This document shows positions 35,015-44,619 of a stretch of 64,000 nt of DNA, piece by piece; position 1 is the first letter of the stretch, and each line of letters starts with the position of its first letter. A model generated the notes under the pieces. That model was given only the letters and a program-made list of their open reading frames with translations. It did not search any database and had not been told where the DNA came from. A program made the translations under genes and the position numbers. Source of the stretch: Bacilli bacterium (GTDB lineage Bacteria; Bacillota_I; Bacilli_A; RFN20; CAG-826); NCBI GenBank assembly GCA_017447165.1, contig JAFSOD010000004.1, positions 243,267-307,266 of the forward strand, in the 5' to 3' direction.

Positions 35015-35163
35015 TTACATTTAATATATAGAAGTTGTTCTTTTTTACTAGAAAGTATCGCAAAGACAAATATCACCATATAGCAAATAGTCTTAGGAAA
35101 CATCATAAAAATAAAAATGGTAGAGTTTAACCACTTTATTAATTTTTGGTCGTTTTCTACCAT
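34930..35163 (-). pseudogene. Possible small membrane ORF, remnant of a membrane-protein paralogue
   Basis: A 77-codon frame with a good AAGAAGGAATG site before its ATG at 35163. Its segment MMFPKTICYMVIFVFAILSSKK resembles the C-terminal end (MMLPKTICYMYIGVL) of the membrane protein at 41496-42149. The last third runs antisense into the TIR-STAND gene and is not protein-like. Probably a decayed gene piece; a real small protein is less likely. Confidence 0.4.
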
Positions 35164-35208
35164 AAATCATTCCTTCTTTTGCTTATATTTATAATATAAA
35201 AATTAGTG

Positions 35209-35336
35209 TTGCACGTTTTTTAATTTAATTTCGTACATCATTGCACGTTTTTTAATTTAATTTCGTACATCATTGCACGTTTTTTAATTTAATTTCGTAC
35301 AACTTTGCACGTTTTTAAATCATAATCGCTTTATAA
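35209..35336. repeat. Tandem array of a 32-nt unit
   Basis: TTGCACGTTTTTTAATTTAA... units begin at 35209, 35241, 35273 and 35305, exact 32-nt period. The first three are virtually identical and the fourth diverges after TTGCACGTTTTT. There are no spacers, so it is not CRISPR. A further copy of the fourth unit's start (TTGCACGTTTTTAAATCA) lies at 38944, beyond the DUF4062 gene. From 35337 to 35448 nothing was recognised. Confidence 0.9.
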
Positions 35337-35448
35337 ATGGAATAGGCAAGATTGCCACTCTATTATAAAAAAAGATGATTGAGAACACTAATATCTTCTA
35401 TTACGCGTTATTGATAAAGAATTATTTTGCCAAATAGGCACAAAGTCG

Positions 35449-38400
35449 TTAGGAATAATAATTCTTTATTTGCTCAAATATTAAATTATATTTCCTAACC
35501 ATTCTATTATATGTACGATCATTCATGATTATATTATATGCATTAATAACCGCATCTATATGGTTGCTATTACCAAATCCAGAGACCACTACTAGATGAT
35601 TAATAAATAAGGTCATTAATAAAGGATATGTCGTATCTTGCATCATTTCATTAACGATATTATTCACCATCTTATAGCAACGATCTTGATCAATTTCTTT
35701 CATTATCAATACATAATACATTAAGCCAAAATAAGCATCATAAAATAATGTTGGATTATCTTCCACGTTTCTTGTTACATATGGGAGATATCTTTCAAAT
35801 TGAGAAAAGATATAAGAAGCCCGATCAAAATTATCTCCGTTATGGATTGAGAATAATTCCCAACCTAAAGCTTCAAGATATTTAGAATATTCCACTTCTG
35901 TATTTAATATAGTCGCAGCTAGTGCCTCGGATTCTTCATATCGACGATAGGCGCTTAAGAATTCTTTGCTACCTAAATCTAATGTGCCAATTAATGATTT
36001 AAGAGAGGTATTTAAACCAAAATACGTTCTCATATTAGAGTGTTTAACACCTGTATGAATAAAATCTAAAGCTTTAGAAGAATACCTGTAATCATTTAAA
36101 GATGGATAGCAATACATCAATATCTCTGATAGATAGATATAGTCTTCATAAGACATCACTCTTATCACGTCATTAAGAGGATTAAGCTGTAAATAATTAA
36201 GCAGATACGTTGCAGCCTTAATGATTTGTGCGGAGCCAGTTTCGACATCGATATTGCTTTCAAGTAATAAGCGACCAGATTCAAATAAGGCGTAGTTACG
36301 TGTTAATTCATAATAATATTTTTCTAATGCTTCCATATTCTCGTTAGAAACTAGTCTAGCGATATCATTAGGGTTTAAATCCTCATTATCGTTACGGAAT
36401 AAAGCCTTAAACGGATTAGATAATACTTTATCACTCATCCCAAATAGATATGGATTATTCATTCCTACTTCATTAAATAATCTCATCCATTCCATATAAA
36501 TCATATATACGGATGAGTTAGAGTCTAATGTATCTGCGAGTAATAAGGCTGTTTTTAAAGTATTAATCACTCTTTCACGGTGATAATAATTAGATTCAAA
36601 GACTGCCTTCCTTAAGGAGATATAAGCGTACGTTAATCTTTGAGTTTTATTCAATGTTCCTTTTTCTTTATAAAATTCATCTAGTACTTCGAATAGATGC
36701 TCGATAGTCTTGACTTCTTCTTTACTAAGGAATCTCGCTGGAATCATTCTTACATAATAAGTCATATCGATATCACTACAGGTATCTAATATTTGTTTAA
36801 AACACATCGCTCCTAGTTCGTTTTCATTTAAAATCATCTTTACGATGTTTTTACTAATCATAGATTTTCTATAAGCGTGAATGTCATTATTTAATGCTTC
36901 TTTAGCGATTCTTCCACATAAGTCATATCGATTACCATAATAGAAGACATTAAATCGGTTATTATATAAGGTTGGATAATCTTTCTCATTTATGGATAAA
37001 ACAAAGTTGAGATATTCATCTTTGATTTGGTCTACTTGATCTTCTAAATAGCAAATAAGAGACCAGACATATAGATGGTTATCTTTTAATTTATAAATAT
37101 CCTTATCTCTATTAACAGTGAACAAAGACTGTAAGCCTCTAATGATGAGGGTGAAATCTAATTCTGAGAACTTCACTCCTAAACCTTTAAAGATATCTTG
37201 GATTTCCGCTTTCGAAAAACTGCATCTAGAATAAGTAAGAATCGTTAATAAAGTAATCGCAAATTTACGATCCACTCTCTCACAAATGATTCTTAATAAG
37301 TCAGTGATAATCTTACCGATTTCCTTATATTCGTGATAAATAAGGTTCTCACAATATCTGATAAACCCAGCAGTACCTTCATTATTTTGGTTAATTAGTT
37401 GGAAATCTTTCGCATCTAAAAGAACGAGTCTATCTAATAAGATATTGAGATATAAGGGATTATTCGCTTGTTTTTGAAGGGCGATAAATTTCACTAATTC
37501 ATCTGGGATAACTTTACGGTTAAATCGGGCAATGGATCTAATATAGTCATGAATAGAGTCTTGTGGGATTTTCTTTGGTAAAGAAATAATATTCCCGTAT
37601 TCTAAGCCCGGTAATATAGCGGGTTCTTCTGTTCCATTTTTACAAGCGAAATAAATATCTAATTTTTGATAACAGGGGATTTTAAGCAATAACCCCGCTG
37701 ATTCAAATGATTTGTAGATTTTAAATAACGTTACTAGACAATCTTCATCACATTCATCCGCGATAACGTAGACCGGCTTTTCGCATTCATCTAATAAATC
37801 GATAAATTTATCAACAAGAGAGTCAACATCTAACTCTTCTTCGCTTTGTTCGTGAGGAGAATAACCAAAATTTTCTCTTATTTTATAAAGCATCATCAAT
37901 AAGAGGGACTTGCTATCTTTAGTGAATGGGTCTAATTGATGGATATATGGGATAATAATCACATCATCTTGATGGTTCTTATATAAATTTTCATAGAAAT
38001 GAGATAAATAGAATGTCTTTCCACTTTTCTCTTCTCCTTTGATAAGGAATACTTTTTGTTCCTCTAATAATGGTTTGGTGTATTCCGGTAACGCTAAAGG
38101 AGTGTAGAACTTCGCATTTTCTAAGTATCTTCTACTCGCATTATTAATCGCGATTTGTTCTATATCTAAATGCCCTTTTTGTGAACCTAAATCTTTTTCA
38201 AATATATCGAGCAAGTCTTTTTCTACTTGTCTTTCAAAATCTTCTAGTCCAATGACACGGTGATTTTGAGCGTCCCACTTCGCTTTATAGGTTCTCACAT
38301 ATTGAGGGTAGAGGGATTTGATTCTTTCTTTGAGATTAAAAATTCTTGTTTTATGTTCCGAAGATTCTGCTTCATATTTTTTCTTATCTTCTTCACTCAT

Positions 38401-38823
38401 ATTAGACTTATCTAATTCTCTAAAATAGAAGATAATTCTTCCTTCTAAATCCGGATTAAGTAACGCGCCATATTCGATTTCAAGTTCAGTGACTGACATC
38501 TCTTCATTTATCTCGATCCCTTTAAGTAAGGCAGCTTCTTTTAATAATTCTTTTTGAGGAATCCAGCCATATCTTTCACCGATAAAGACAATCATATATG
38601 GTTTACAACCATCAATCTCATCTAAACAAGAATTTAAGACTTTTTTCGAGGATTCTAATTCACTTAATTCCGAAGTATCCACTCCCCATCTTAAATCACC
38701 AAAATAGACACGTTCTCCATATTGTGATAAAGCATTATCTAAATAGGGTGAAATACGTGAATGCAAAAGATCTCTTTCTTGTTGCATATCAACAAATGTT
38801 GAAGAAGCAAATACGAGTCTCAT
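35449..38823 (-). CDS. DUF4062-STAND NTPase (large NLR-like protein)
   Basis: 1124 residues. The N-terminal DUF4062 domain (1-135) holds VFASSTFVDMQQERDLL, VYFGDLRWGVD, IVFIGERYGW and VTELEIEYG; the last two resemble TIR-like folds. The STAND ATPase has P-loop GEEKSGKT (263-270), Walker B VYVIADECDED (351-361) and winged-helix-like segments to about 600. The rest is helical repeats. Such proteins are predicted conflict or abortive-infection sensors. No Shine-Dalgarno is present, and a TAAAAT box lies close to the ATG. It is flanked by direct repeats and is convergent with the TIR-STAND gene. Confidence 0.8.
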   Translation of the reverse strand: MRLVFASSTFVDMQQERDLLHSRISPYLDNALSQYGERVYFGDLRWGVDTSELSELESSKKVLNSCLDEIDGCKPYMIVFIGERYGWIPQKELLKEAALLKGIEINEEMSVTELEIEYGALLNPDLEGRIIFYFRELDKSNMSEEDKKKYEAESSEHKTRIFNLKERIKSLYPQYVRTYKAKWDAQNHRVIGLEDFERQVEKDLLDIFEKDLGSQKGHLDIEQIAINNASRRYLENAKFYTPLALPEYTKPLLEEQKVFLIKGEEKSGKTFYLSHFYENLYKNHQDDVIIIPYIHQLDPFTKDSKSLLLMMLYKIRENFGYSPHEQSEEELDVDSLVDKFIDLLDECEKPVYVIADECDEDCLVTLFKIYKSFESAGLLLKIPCYQKLDIYFACKNGTEEPAILPGLEYGNIISLPKKIPQDSIHDYIRSIARFNRKVIPDELVKFIALQKQANNPLYLNILLDRLVLLDAKDFQLINQNNEGTAGFIRYCENLIYHEYKEIGKIITDLLRIICERVDRKFAITLLTILTYSRCSFSKAEIQDIFKGLGVKFSELDFTLIIRGLQSLFTVNRDKDIYKLKDNHLYVWSLICYLEDQVDQIKDEYLNFVLSINEKDYPTLYNNRFNVFYYGNRYDLCGRIAKEALNNDIHAYRKSMISKNIVKMILNENELGAMCFKQILDTCSDIDMTYYVRMIPARFLSKEEVKTIEHLFEVLDEFYKEKGTLNKTQRLTYAYISLRKAVFESNYYHRERVINTLKTALLLADTLDSNSSVYMIYMEWMRLFNEVGMNNPYLFGMSDKVLSNPFKALFRNDNEDLNPNDIARLVSNENMEALEKYYYELTRNYALFESGRLLLESNIDVETGSAQIIKAATYLLNYLQLNPLNDVIRVMSYEDYIYLSEILMYCYPSLNDYRYSSKALDFIHTGVKHSNMRTYFGLNTSLKSLIGTLDLGSKEFLSAYRRYEESEALAATILNTEVEYSKYLEALGWELFSIHNGDNFDRASYIFSQFERYLPYVTRNVEDNPTLFYDAYFGLMYYVLIMKEIDQDRCYKMVNNIVNEMMQDTTYPLLMTLFINHLVVVSGFGNSNHIDAVINAYNIIMNDRTYNRMVRKYNLIFEQIKNYYS

Positions 38824-39032
38824 TTAAATATTATTTTACATTTACAATAATTATTTAAAAAGCAAATGTAGCGAAACAAGTTAGACAAAATAAAGTTTTT
38901 ATACATACAATAATTAAAAACCATTTGTGCTGCTACCAATATGTTGCACGTTTTTAAATCAAAATCTTTATAGTTATCAGCTGTTATAATTAGTTTAAAC
39001 TGTCTTTTGTTTTCATTATATTTTTCAAATGA
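38824..39032. other. Non-coding AT-rich gap with a TTGCACG repeat copy
   Basis: No gene was seen. TTGCACGTTTTTAAATCA at 38944-38961 matches the fourth unit of the array at 35305. ATTTGTGCTGCT (about 38924) also occurs at about 28650. The gap contains the presumed upstream region of the DUF4062 gene. Confidence 0.5.
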
Positions 39033-39158
39033 AACACTAATAAATATCAAACTGCAGCGTATAACTATTTAAAAGCAGCTGAATTAACTGACACTCAGTT
39101 AGAACAGTGTATTCAAAAGTTAATTGCAAAAAAATATATCTTAGTTCAACGAATCTAA
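39033..39158 (+). pseudogene. C-terminal remnant of a lost gene
   Basis: A 41-codon open stretch without a start codon reads as a plausible helical protein tail (AAYNYLKAAELTDTQLEQCI, IAKKYILVQRI, stop). It is possibly the end of a winged-helix protein. It overlaps the 3' end of the DUF4143 gene by 18 nt, in the opposite direction. Confidence 0.4.
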
Positions 39159-40484
39159 ATAAAACGAAAAATAATAAAAAGGTAATGTCAGTAGTTTTTT
39201 GCTTTCATTATAACCATATTGATTGGATGATACTTTAATAGCCAATCCTGTTTTATTATGCGTCCTAAATTCATTCAAAGATTCCAATCTATCTTTGCCT
39301 TTTTCGACATCAATTGGAACTATTTCCCCATTAATATCAATAACAAATTCCAACTCACTATTCCTTTTTCCCTTCCAATAGAATAATTCTCTTCTTCTAG
39401 CAACCAATTCAGTAGCAACATAGTTTTCATAGAATATTCCTGATAACGCATTGTCCTTATCAATAAGAAATTTCTCAAAGCTTAGTCCACTTTGATGAGT
39501 AAACATGCCAACATCGGATAAGTACACTCTGAACAAGGAATCTTCATTTCTAATTAAAGGCGATGTGACTTTTTCTTTTAACAAAAAAGATTCCAAAATT
39601 ACATTTGAGGAATTTAGCCAAAAGAATGGATTAATGGCATCCCTATTTTTAGCTCCTTCGACAACTTGAGAAATCTTATAGTTTTTATTTTCCTTATTTA
39701 ACTGTTTATAGATGTTTCCATAAATCAATCTAGAACGAATAATTGATTTAGTTGAAGTCTGGTATAAGCCCATATCATCAAGATAATCATCGTAAATTTC
39801 TCTAATTTTTTTACTAACCATTTTTAAGGCTTTGATCTTATCATCTTTATAATTCAAAAAAGTATCAACAGACTCAGGCATTCCGCCTACGAACATATAA
39901 GTTCTAAAATCATCAATTAACTCCTTATGAATAATTGGATCAATTGCTTCTTTTGATTCAAAATGGCTTTTTACATAATTGTATTTATTTTCGTCAAAGT
40001 TTAATAAATATTCATCGAAAGTCATAGGGAATACATATAATTGATTTATTTTACCGACAGGGAATAAAAACTTTTTATTAGTCTTTTTACCATCACGATG
40101 GATTCTTGTCCTCACCAATGAGCCACTAACAATAACTGGTATATCTCTTCTTTTTTCACAAAAGTGTTTCATCATTTTTAATATTGATGGGCATTCCTGA
40201 ACTTCATCAAAAAATAACAGATGATTATTATCAGGAGTAAAGTGGTAGTGTAATGATATATACTCTAAAACTTTATCAAGATTACTATTTTGTTCGGCGA
40301 ATAAAGAGAATTCATTATCATCTGATAAATCTATTTTTAAGTATCTGTTTTTGTAATATACTTTAGCGAATAATTCTTCCACTAAATAGGACTTTCCAAC
40401 TTGTCTAGCCCCCCATATCATTAACGGTTTTCTTTGCTTATCTATATTCCATTCAATTAATTGTTCGAGATATTTTCTTTTCAT
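39141..40484 (-). CDS. AAA+ ATPase of the AAA_14/DUF4143 family
   Basis: 447 residues. AAA domain: WGARQVGKS (24-32, Walker A), LLFFDEVQ (89-96, Walker B), sensor VIVSGS. The segment PMTFDEYL with FVGGMPE is a family hallmark. The C-terminal DUF4143 domain has a PD-(D/E)xK-like arrangement (ELEFVIDINGEIVPIDVEKGK), with catalytic-type residues only partly kept. The function of the family is unknown. The gene start lies in the last unit of a 34-nt tandem array (40488-40571), and AAAAAGGTG in that unit is its ribosome binding site. Confidence 0.85.
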   Translation of the reverse strand: MKRKYLEQLIEWNIDKQRKPLMIWGARQVGKSYLVEELFAKVYYKNRYLKIDLSDDNEFSLFAEQNSNLDKVLEYISLHYHFTPDNNHLLFFDEVQECPSILKMMKHFCEKRRDIPVIVSGSLVRTRIHRDGKKTNKKFLFPVGKINQLYVFPMTFDEYLLNFDENKYNYVKSHFESKEAIDPIIHKELIDDFRTYMFVGGMPESVDTFLNYKDDKIKALKMVSKKIREIYDDYLDDMGLYQTSTKSIIRSRLIYGNIYKQLNKENKNYKISQVVEGAKNRDAINPFFWLNSSNVILESFLLKEKVTSPLIRNEDSLFRVYLSDVGMFTHQSGLSFEKFLIDKDNALSGIFYENYVATELVARRRELFYWKGKRNSELEFVIDINGEIVPIDVEKGKDRLESLNEFRTHNKTGLAIKVSSNQYGYNESKKLLTLPFYYFSFYLDSLN

Positions 40485-40487
40485 TCT

Positions 40488-40571
40488 TTTACACCTTTTT
40501 GCATATTAATTCTAATACCAATTTACACCTTTTTGCAATATTTTGTTATTACCAATTTACACCTTTTTGCA
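40488..40571. repeat. 34-nt tandem array covering the DUF4143 start region
   Basis: TTTACACCTTTTTGCA recurs at 40488, 40522 and 40556, an exact 34-nt period. On the minus strand each unit carries TGCAAAAAGGTGTAAA, the same purine-rich block that forms the ribosome binding site of the gene in the unit nearest the ATG. Confidence 0.9.
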
Positions 40572-40939
40572 GCTGTTTCTCATGCATTATGGGATGGCAT
40601 GTACACTTTAAAGTCTACTTTTTAGTCTACTTTTTAGTCTACTTTTCATTTTTAATTATTAAACAAAGAAATAGATAACAGCATACCACCATCACATATT
40701 CTTCTTAATAATATTTGATATATCAAATTTAAAAAGAATAAGGCATTTTTATTTATTATTTCAAAACCGCACGCACTGAGTGCGGAATTAAGTTGGAGTT
40801 ATTAAGACTTTTAAAAGTGAACGCAGTGCGTACACAATTTATATAAATGACAGCATATTTTAAATTTGGTCCACAGTGAGGGCCAAATTACATTAAAGTT
40901 AATGATTGCCTTAATTCTTTTGTAGCAATTGAATGACTA
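40572..40939. other. Non-coding stretch with hairpins, a 12-nt triplet and element B
   Basis: AGTCTACTTTTT is repeated three times (40612, 40624, 40636). Element B (40637-40735) resembles the region upstream of the large RNA. Hairpins follow: CCGCAC/GTGCGG at about 40770-40790, ACGCAGTGCGT at about 40820, and TTTGGTCC/GGGCCAAA at about 40865-40890, which could serve the operon ending at 40940. No coding frame is supported. Confidence 0.55.
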
Positions 40940-41491
40940 TTATTTCTTGCCAACCGCGTATTTTAACTCTATAGAATGGATATATCTAACGTCAGTGTTA
41001 TTTAATGTGACTTTATAGGATTTAGATTCACTATTATATTCTGTTTCGTATTCGTTTAGTTGATAGATATCACCAGGATCATCATCTGAAATCATAATCT
41101 TAGTTATTGCTACTGCTGATAAATAATATGTTTCATCTTCAATAGTTAATGTATATGAAATACTATTTCCAGCATATAAATAACTATCAGCGTGACCATA
41201 CGCTCCAATAGAGGCATTATTAGTGGCCACAAAAGTCATTACTTCATGATATTTGATATCACTACTAGCGATATAGGTTTTACCATCACTTTCTAAAGTT
41301 GAGGAACTAGTTAAATTAGAGTTATCTATTTTATAACTATAATAAGTTGGAGTAGGTGCATCTCCACCTCTTCCAATCTTAAAGACACCCAAAGCGATAA
41401 TACCAATAATGAAAATAACTAATAGGACTATCGCTATAGAGATATAGACTCTTTTATTAGAGATCATTGAATTGTTTATTTTATTTTTCAT
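40940..41491 (-). CDS. Membrane-anchored exported protein, function unknown
   Basis: 183 residues. A short basic cytoplasmic start is followed by one hydrophobic helix (about 18-38, IAIVLLVIFIIGIIALGVF) and a beta-rich Ser/Thr/Tyr-rich outer domain. No family was recognised. It lies 4 nt after the membrane protein gene at 41496 and is probably co-transcribed with it. Confidence 0.65.
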   Translation of the reverse strand: MKNKINNSMISNKRVYISIAIVLLVIFIIGIIALGVFKIGRGGDAPTPTYYSYKIDNSNLTSSSTLESDGKTYIASSDIKYHEVMTFVATNNASIGAYGHADSYLYAGNSISYTLTIEDETYYLSAVAITKIMISDDDPGDIYQLNEYETEYNSESKSYKVTLNNTDVRYIHSIELKYAVGKK

Positions 41492-41495
41492 ATTT

Positions 41496-42149
41496 CTAGT
41501 TTCTTTTCGCGTCTAAATATCCAAGAACACCAATATACATATAGCAGATAGTCTTTGGTAGCATCATCATTCCTACCCAAGAATATGTACCCGCTAATAG
41601 AACCACTAATAAATAAAAGATAAAGGATAATATAACTGCAATCCACATCGTGGATAAGTATTTCTCTTTTCTGAAATATTTAAATAATAAGAACACCACT
41701 AAAGCGCCTAATAAGACAAATGGAATATTTCTATATATACCCCAATATAAATCATTACCATTCGTGGTCCACTGGTTTTGTGGATAACAAAGCAAGATGA
41801 TTCTAGCGATAAATAAGGCTACCACTACTAAATCAACATAAATGTTTCTCGCTTTATTAGTACGCTTATAGATAAACAAATATAAAAGAACATAAAACAC
41901 TGTCATAGTGATCGATGTTATTAATTTACCAACCCCTAAATATAAAGCTAAAGTCGCACTAGGATTATCTAATGTTTTAGTGTATAAGCCTATCGCTCTA
42001 GGGATAAGGTGAAATGCATCGCCCAAACCTAAAATAACGCAGGCAATCGCAAAATATGCACTCTTCTTTTTAATAAGAAGGTAGATACCTAATCCAATAA
42101 TAAATATTAAATATAAATAATAGAATCCTGTTTCAAATATTGCTCTCAT
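41496..42149 (-). CDS. Seven-helix membrane protein, function unknown
   Basis: 217 residues with about seven hydrophobic helices. Conserved-looking features are GLGDAFHLIPR in the second helix region and MLPKTICYMYIGVLGYL near the end. A related C-terminal fragment lies at 35.1 kb. It sits 52 nt after the 5'-nucleotidase gene on the same strand. Confidence 0.7.
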   Translation of the reverse strand: MRAIFETGFYYLYLIFIIGLGIYLLIKKKSAYFAIACVILGLGDAFHLIPRAIGLYTKTLDNPSATLALYLGVGKLITSITMTVFYVLLYLFIYKRTNKARNIYVDLVVVALFIARIILLCYPQNQWTTNGNDLYWGIYRNIPFVLLGALVVFLLFKYFRKEKYLSTMWIAVILSFIFYLLVVLLAGTYSWVGMMMLPKTICYMYIGVLGYLDAKRN

Positions 42150-42201
42150 AAATATGTATTTTGTTTTTACTAAGGACGTCTTTAGTATATCTTTTTTTTG
42201 C

Positions 42202-44520
42202 TTAACTATAATAATAAAACTGAAGTGACGTAAGTTTAAAATCTAATTCTCCACGACTTTCAATAAGATAGTTGTCATATTTAGTAAAATTTAAGCCCAC
42301 TAATTTACTTGTACCTTCGGTTAAGGCCCAATAGGAGGCTCTATATACAGTATCTTCACTATCGACATATTGTTTTATGGTGTAATAGTTACCTGCAGCG
42401 GTATTTCCACCTGGGAATAATGTATCTCCATAATTCCCACCAGAGTGTTCATAAATCTGCTTATAAGGAACTTTATTTAAGCTAGAATAAAAATCATCCT
42501 CAGTTAATTTATCATCTCTAGCAAATTTAATTTCATAATCAATCCAGTTAAAGACTGTGGCGTGAGTGGTATAAGCGACATCAAATCTACTTAACTTATC
42601 AAAATAAAATAAGATGTTAAAGTTATACGCTTGAGATGTATTTGATGTATTTTTAATGCCAAAAGCATCTAATAAAGTTTCTCCAACATATTGATGGCCA
42701 CAATCTCTAAAGATAATTGCACCTTCAATATATTTACCATTTCCTACATCAATAGTGAACTTCTTATCACTTTCGTCCTTACTATATTCTTTATCAGGAT
42801 GACGATAATCATATAACTTCGCGTTATATAACATATCTTTATTAACGGTGATGATTCTTCCATCATCTCCACCTTCAGGTATGATGGTGATACGGTTATT
42901 TGCTTTTGAATAAGATTCCGCTAAATGGCCTTTTAGGACATCGACAATATAATAAACTAATAGCTCATAATCTAAATAAGGTGAAGAGGCTACTGTTTCA
43001 TCATCTTTAAACATAATGGCGCCACCTCCACCAGCATCTAAAAGGTGTTCATGAGATGTAATCGTGTATGTTTTAGCATCAACTAAATCGACATAAGTAT
43101 CATTTTCTAATATTTGGATGTCTTTAACTCTTCTATCTCCCGCTACTTCTACAAAGTCTCCTGTAGTGGTGGTTACTACAGTGCTTTCAATTGTGGTATC
43201 AATTTTAAATCTAATTCCCGATACTTGGGCAAATCCTCCAATTGGATTTTCTTTTGGAGTGTCAGTAACGTTCCTACAGACAAACTCTAAATAGTCTCTA
43301 ATTTTGCTACCGGTTGTTTTCTTTTTCACCATTTTGTTACCAAATGGATGGACATTCATGATGTCTTCATAAGTGACATCACCTTTTTTAAGGCCATCTC
43401 TAATGCCTCCTCCATTGACCACTCCAATATCAGACTCGCCACAATATCGATAAGCGTCAGCGATTAAATCACCTAAAGGGGTTTCTCTAGTTCTGACATA
43501 GGTTTTTTCTCCGTCTAAATCAACATCGATATTCGCGACAACTTTTTTACCTTCTTTATCTGCTTTATCTTTAATAGATTTCACAAAAGCGTCCATATCA
43601 GGGTCAACTTGTTCATATTCATTAATATAGTCATAAGAGAAAGTGCCATCGATTTTAATTGTAAAAGAAGCAAATTCATTTAATTTATATCCAGTGTCCA
43701 CTAAATAGGTATCTTCATTATCTTTATTCTTTTTAGTGGTCCAAGGTAAATCAGCATGCGCATGTCCATCTAAAAATGCGGTTACTCCAGTCGTGTTTTC
43801 AATCACATCAATTGAAGAAAACGGTTTATAAGAATCTAGACTACCTAAATGCGATAAAGCGATAACGTAATCCGCGCCTTCAGCTTTACATTTATCAATA
43901 TTAGATTGAATTAAATTATAAAAGTCTTGTTCTGTTTTAGCCCCAAAGTCATAGACAACTTCTCCATCTTCAATAAAAGATCTTGAATCAGAAGATGTTA
44001 GTGTTTTTGGGGTGGTTATACCAAGAAAAGCCACTTTTTTAATGCCGTACTCTTTAATCACATATGGCTTAACCATATTTAATTTATTTTCTTTATGACC
44101 GGTATAGGAGATATTACAAGACACAACATCTCCTTCAAATTCAGTTAATCTACTATGAAGAATATCCATTCCATAATCAAATTCATGGTTACCTAAGGTG
44201 ATAACGTCATAATTCATTTCATTAATGACTTCCATGACATATTCACCTTTAGAGATCGCTCCAATAAATTCACCTTGTAAATAATCTCCAGAATCCACTA
44301 AAGCGACATAATTAGTTTCTTGTAGACTCTTTTTATAAGCTTCTACTTTTGCATAACCTAGATATCCTTGTTCGCTGTCTTCATCAATCGCACAGTGTAC
44401 ATCAGTGGTGTAGATAATCGATATGTCTTTATCTTGTACTTTAGGTGTATCTCCTCCACAGCTAAATAAAGTGGTAGAAACTAAAGACACAATAAATATT
44501 GAAATAAGCGATTTTTTCAT
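42202..44520 (-). CDS. 5'-nucleotidase/cyclic phosphodiesterase lipoprotein (UshA family)
   Basis: 772 residues. Lipoprotein signal with lipobox LFSC (Cys21). The metallophosphatase domain has YTTDVH (Asp40, His42), DSGDYLQG (Asp79), GNHEFDYG (Asn111, His112), and GHAHAD further on. The 5'-nucleotidase C-terminal domain follows with VVNGGGIRDGLKKGDVT and PFGN. An extra C-terminal domain of about 230 residues is unassigned. It hydrolyses extracellular nucleotides for salvage. It is anchored outside the membrane. Confidence 0.9.
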   Translation of the reverse strand: MKKSLISIFIVSLVSTTLFSCGGDTPKVQDKDISIIYTTDVHCAIDEDSEQGYLGYAKVEAYKKSLQETNYVALVDSGDYLQGEFIGAISKGEYVMEVINEMNYDVITLGNHEFDYGMDILHSRLTEFEGDVVSCNISYTGHKENKLNMVKPYVIKEYGIKKVAFLGITTPKTLTSSDSRSFIEDGEVVYDFGAKTEQDFYNLIQSNIDKCKAEGADYVIALSHLGSLDSYKPFSSIDVIENTTGVTAFLDGHAHADLPWTTKKNKDNEDTYLVDTGYKLNEFASFTIKIDGTFSYDYINEYEQVDPDMDAFVKSIKDKADKEGKKVVANIDVDLDGEKTYVRTRETPLGDLIADAYRYCGESDIGVVNGGGIRDGLKKGDVTYEDIMNVHPFGNKMVKKKTTGSKIRDYLEFVCRNVTDTPKENPIGGFAQVSGIRFKIDTTIESTVVTTTTGDFVEVAGDRRVKDIQILENDTYVDLVDAKTYTITSHEHLLDAGGGGAIMFKDDETVASSPYLDYELLVYYIVDVLKGHLAESYSKANNRITIIPEGGDDGRIITVNKDMLYNAKLYDYRHPDKEYSKDESDKKFTIDVGNGKYIEGAIIFRDCGHQYVGETLLDAFGIKNTSNTSQAYNFNILFYFDKLSRFDVAYTTHATVFNWIDYEIKFARDDKLTEDDFYSSLNKVPYKQIYEHSGGNYGDTLFPGGNTAAGNYYTIKQYVDSEDTVYRASYWALTEGTSKLVGLNFTKYDNYLIESRGELDFKLTSLQFYYYS

Positions 44521-44619
44521 AGATTAGTTCGTCCTTTTTAGCCACTAACAAAATACCATTTTTTATGAATAATAAAAAGATTATTCTATTATGACTTATT
44601 CATACTAAAATTATCTAAG

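Noticed and set aside
35209-35336. CRISPR array
   Set aside because: The 32-nt units follow one another with no spacers and there are no cas genes. It is a plain tandem repeat. The same holds for the arrays at 40488 and 56590.
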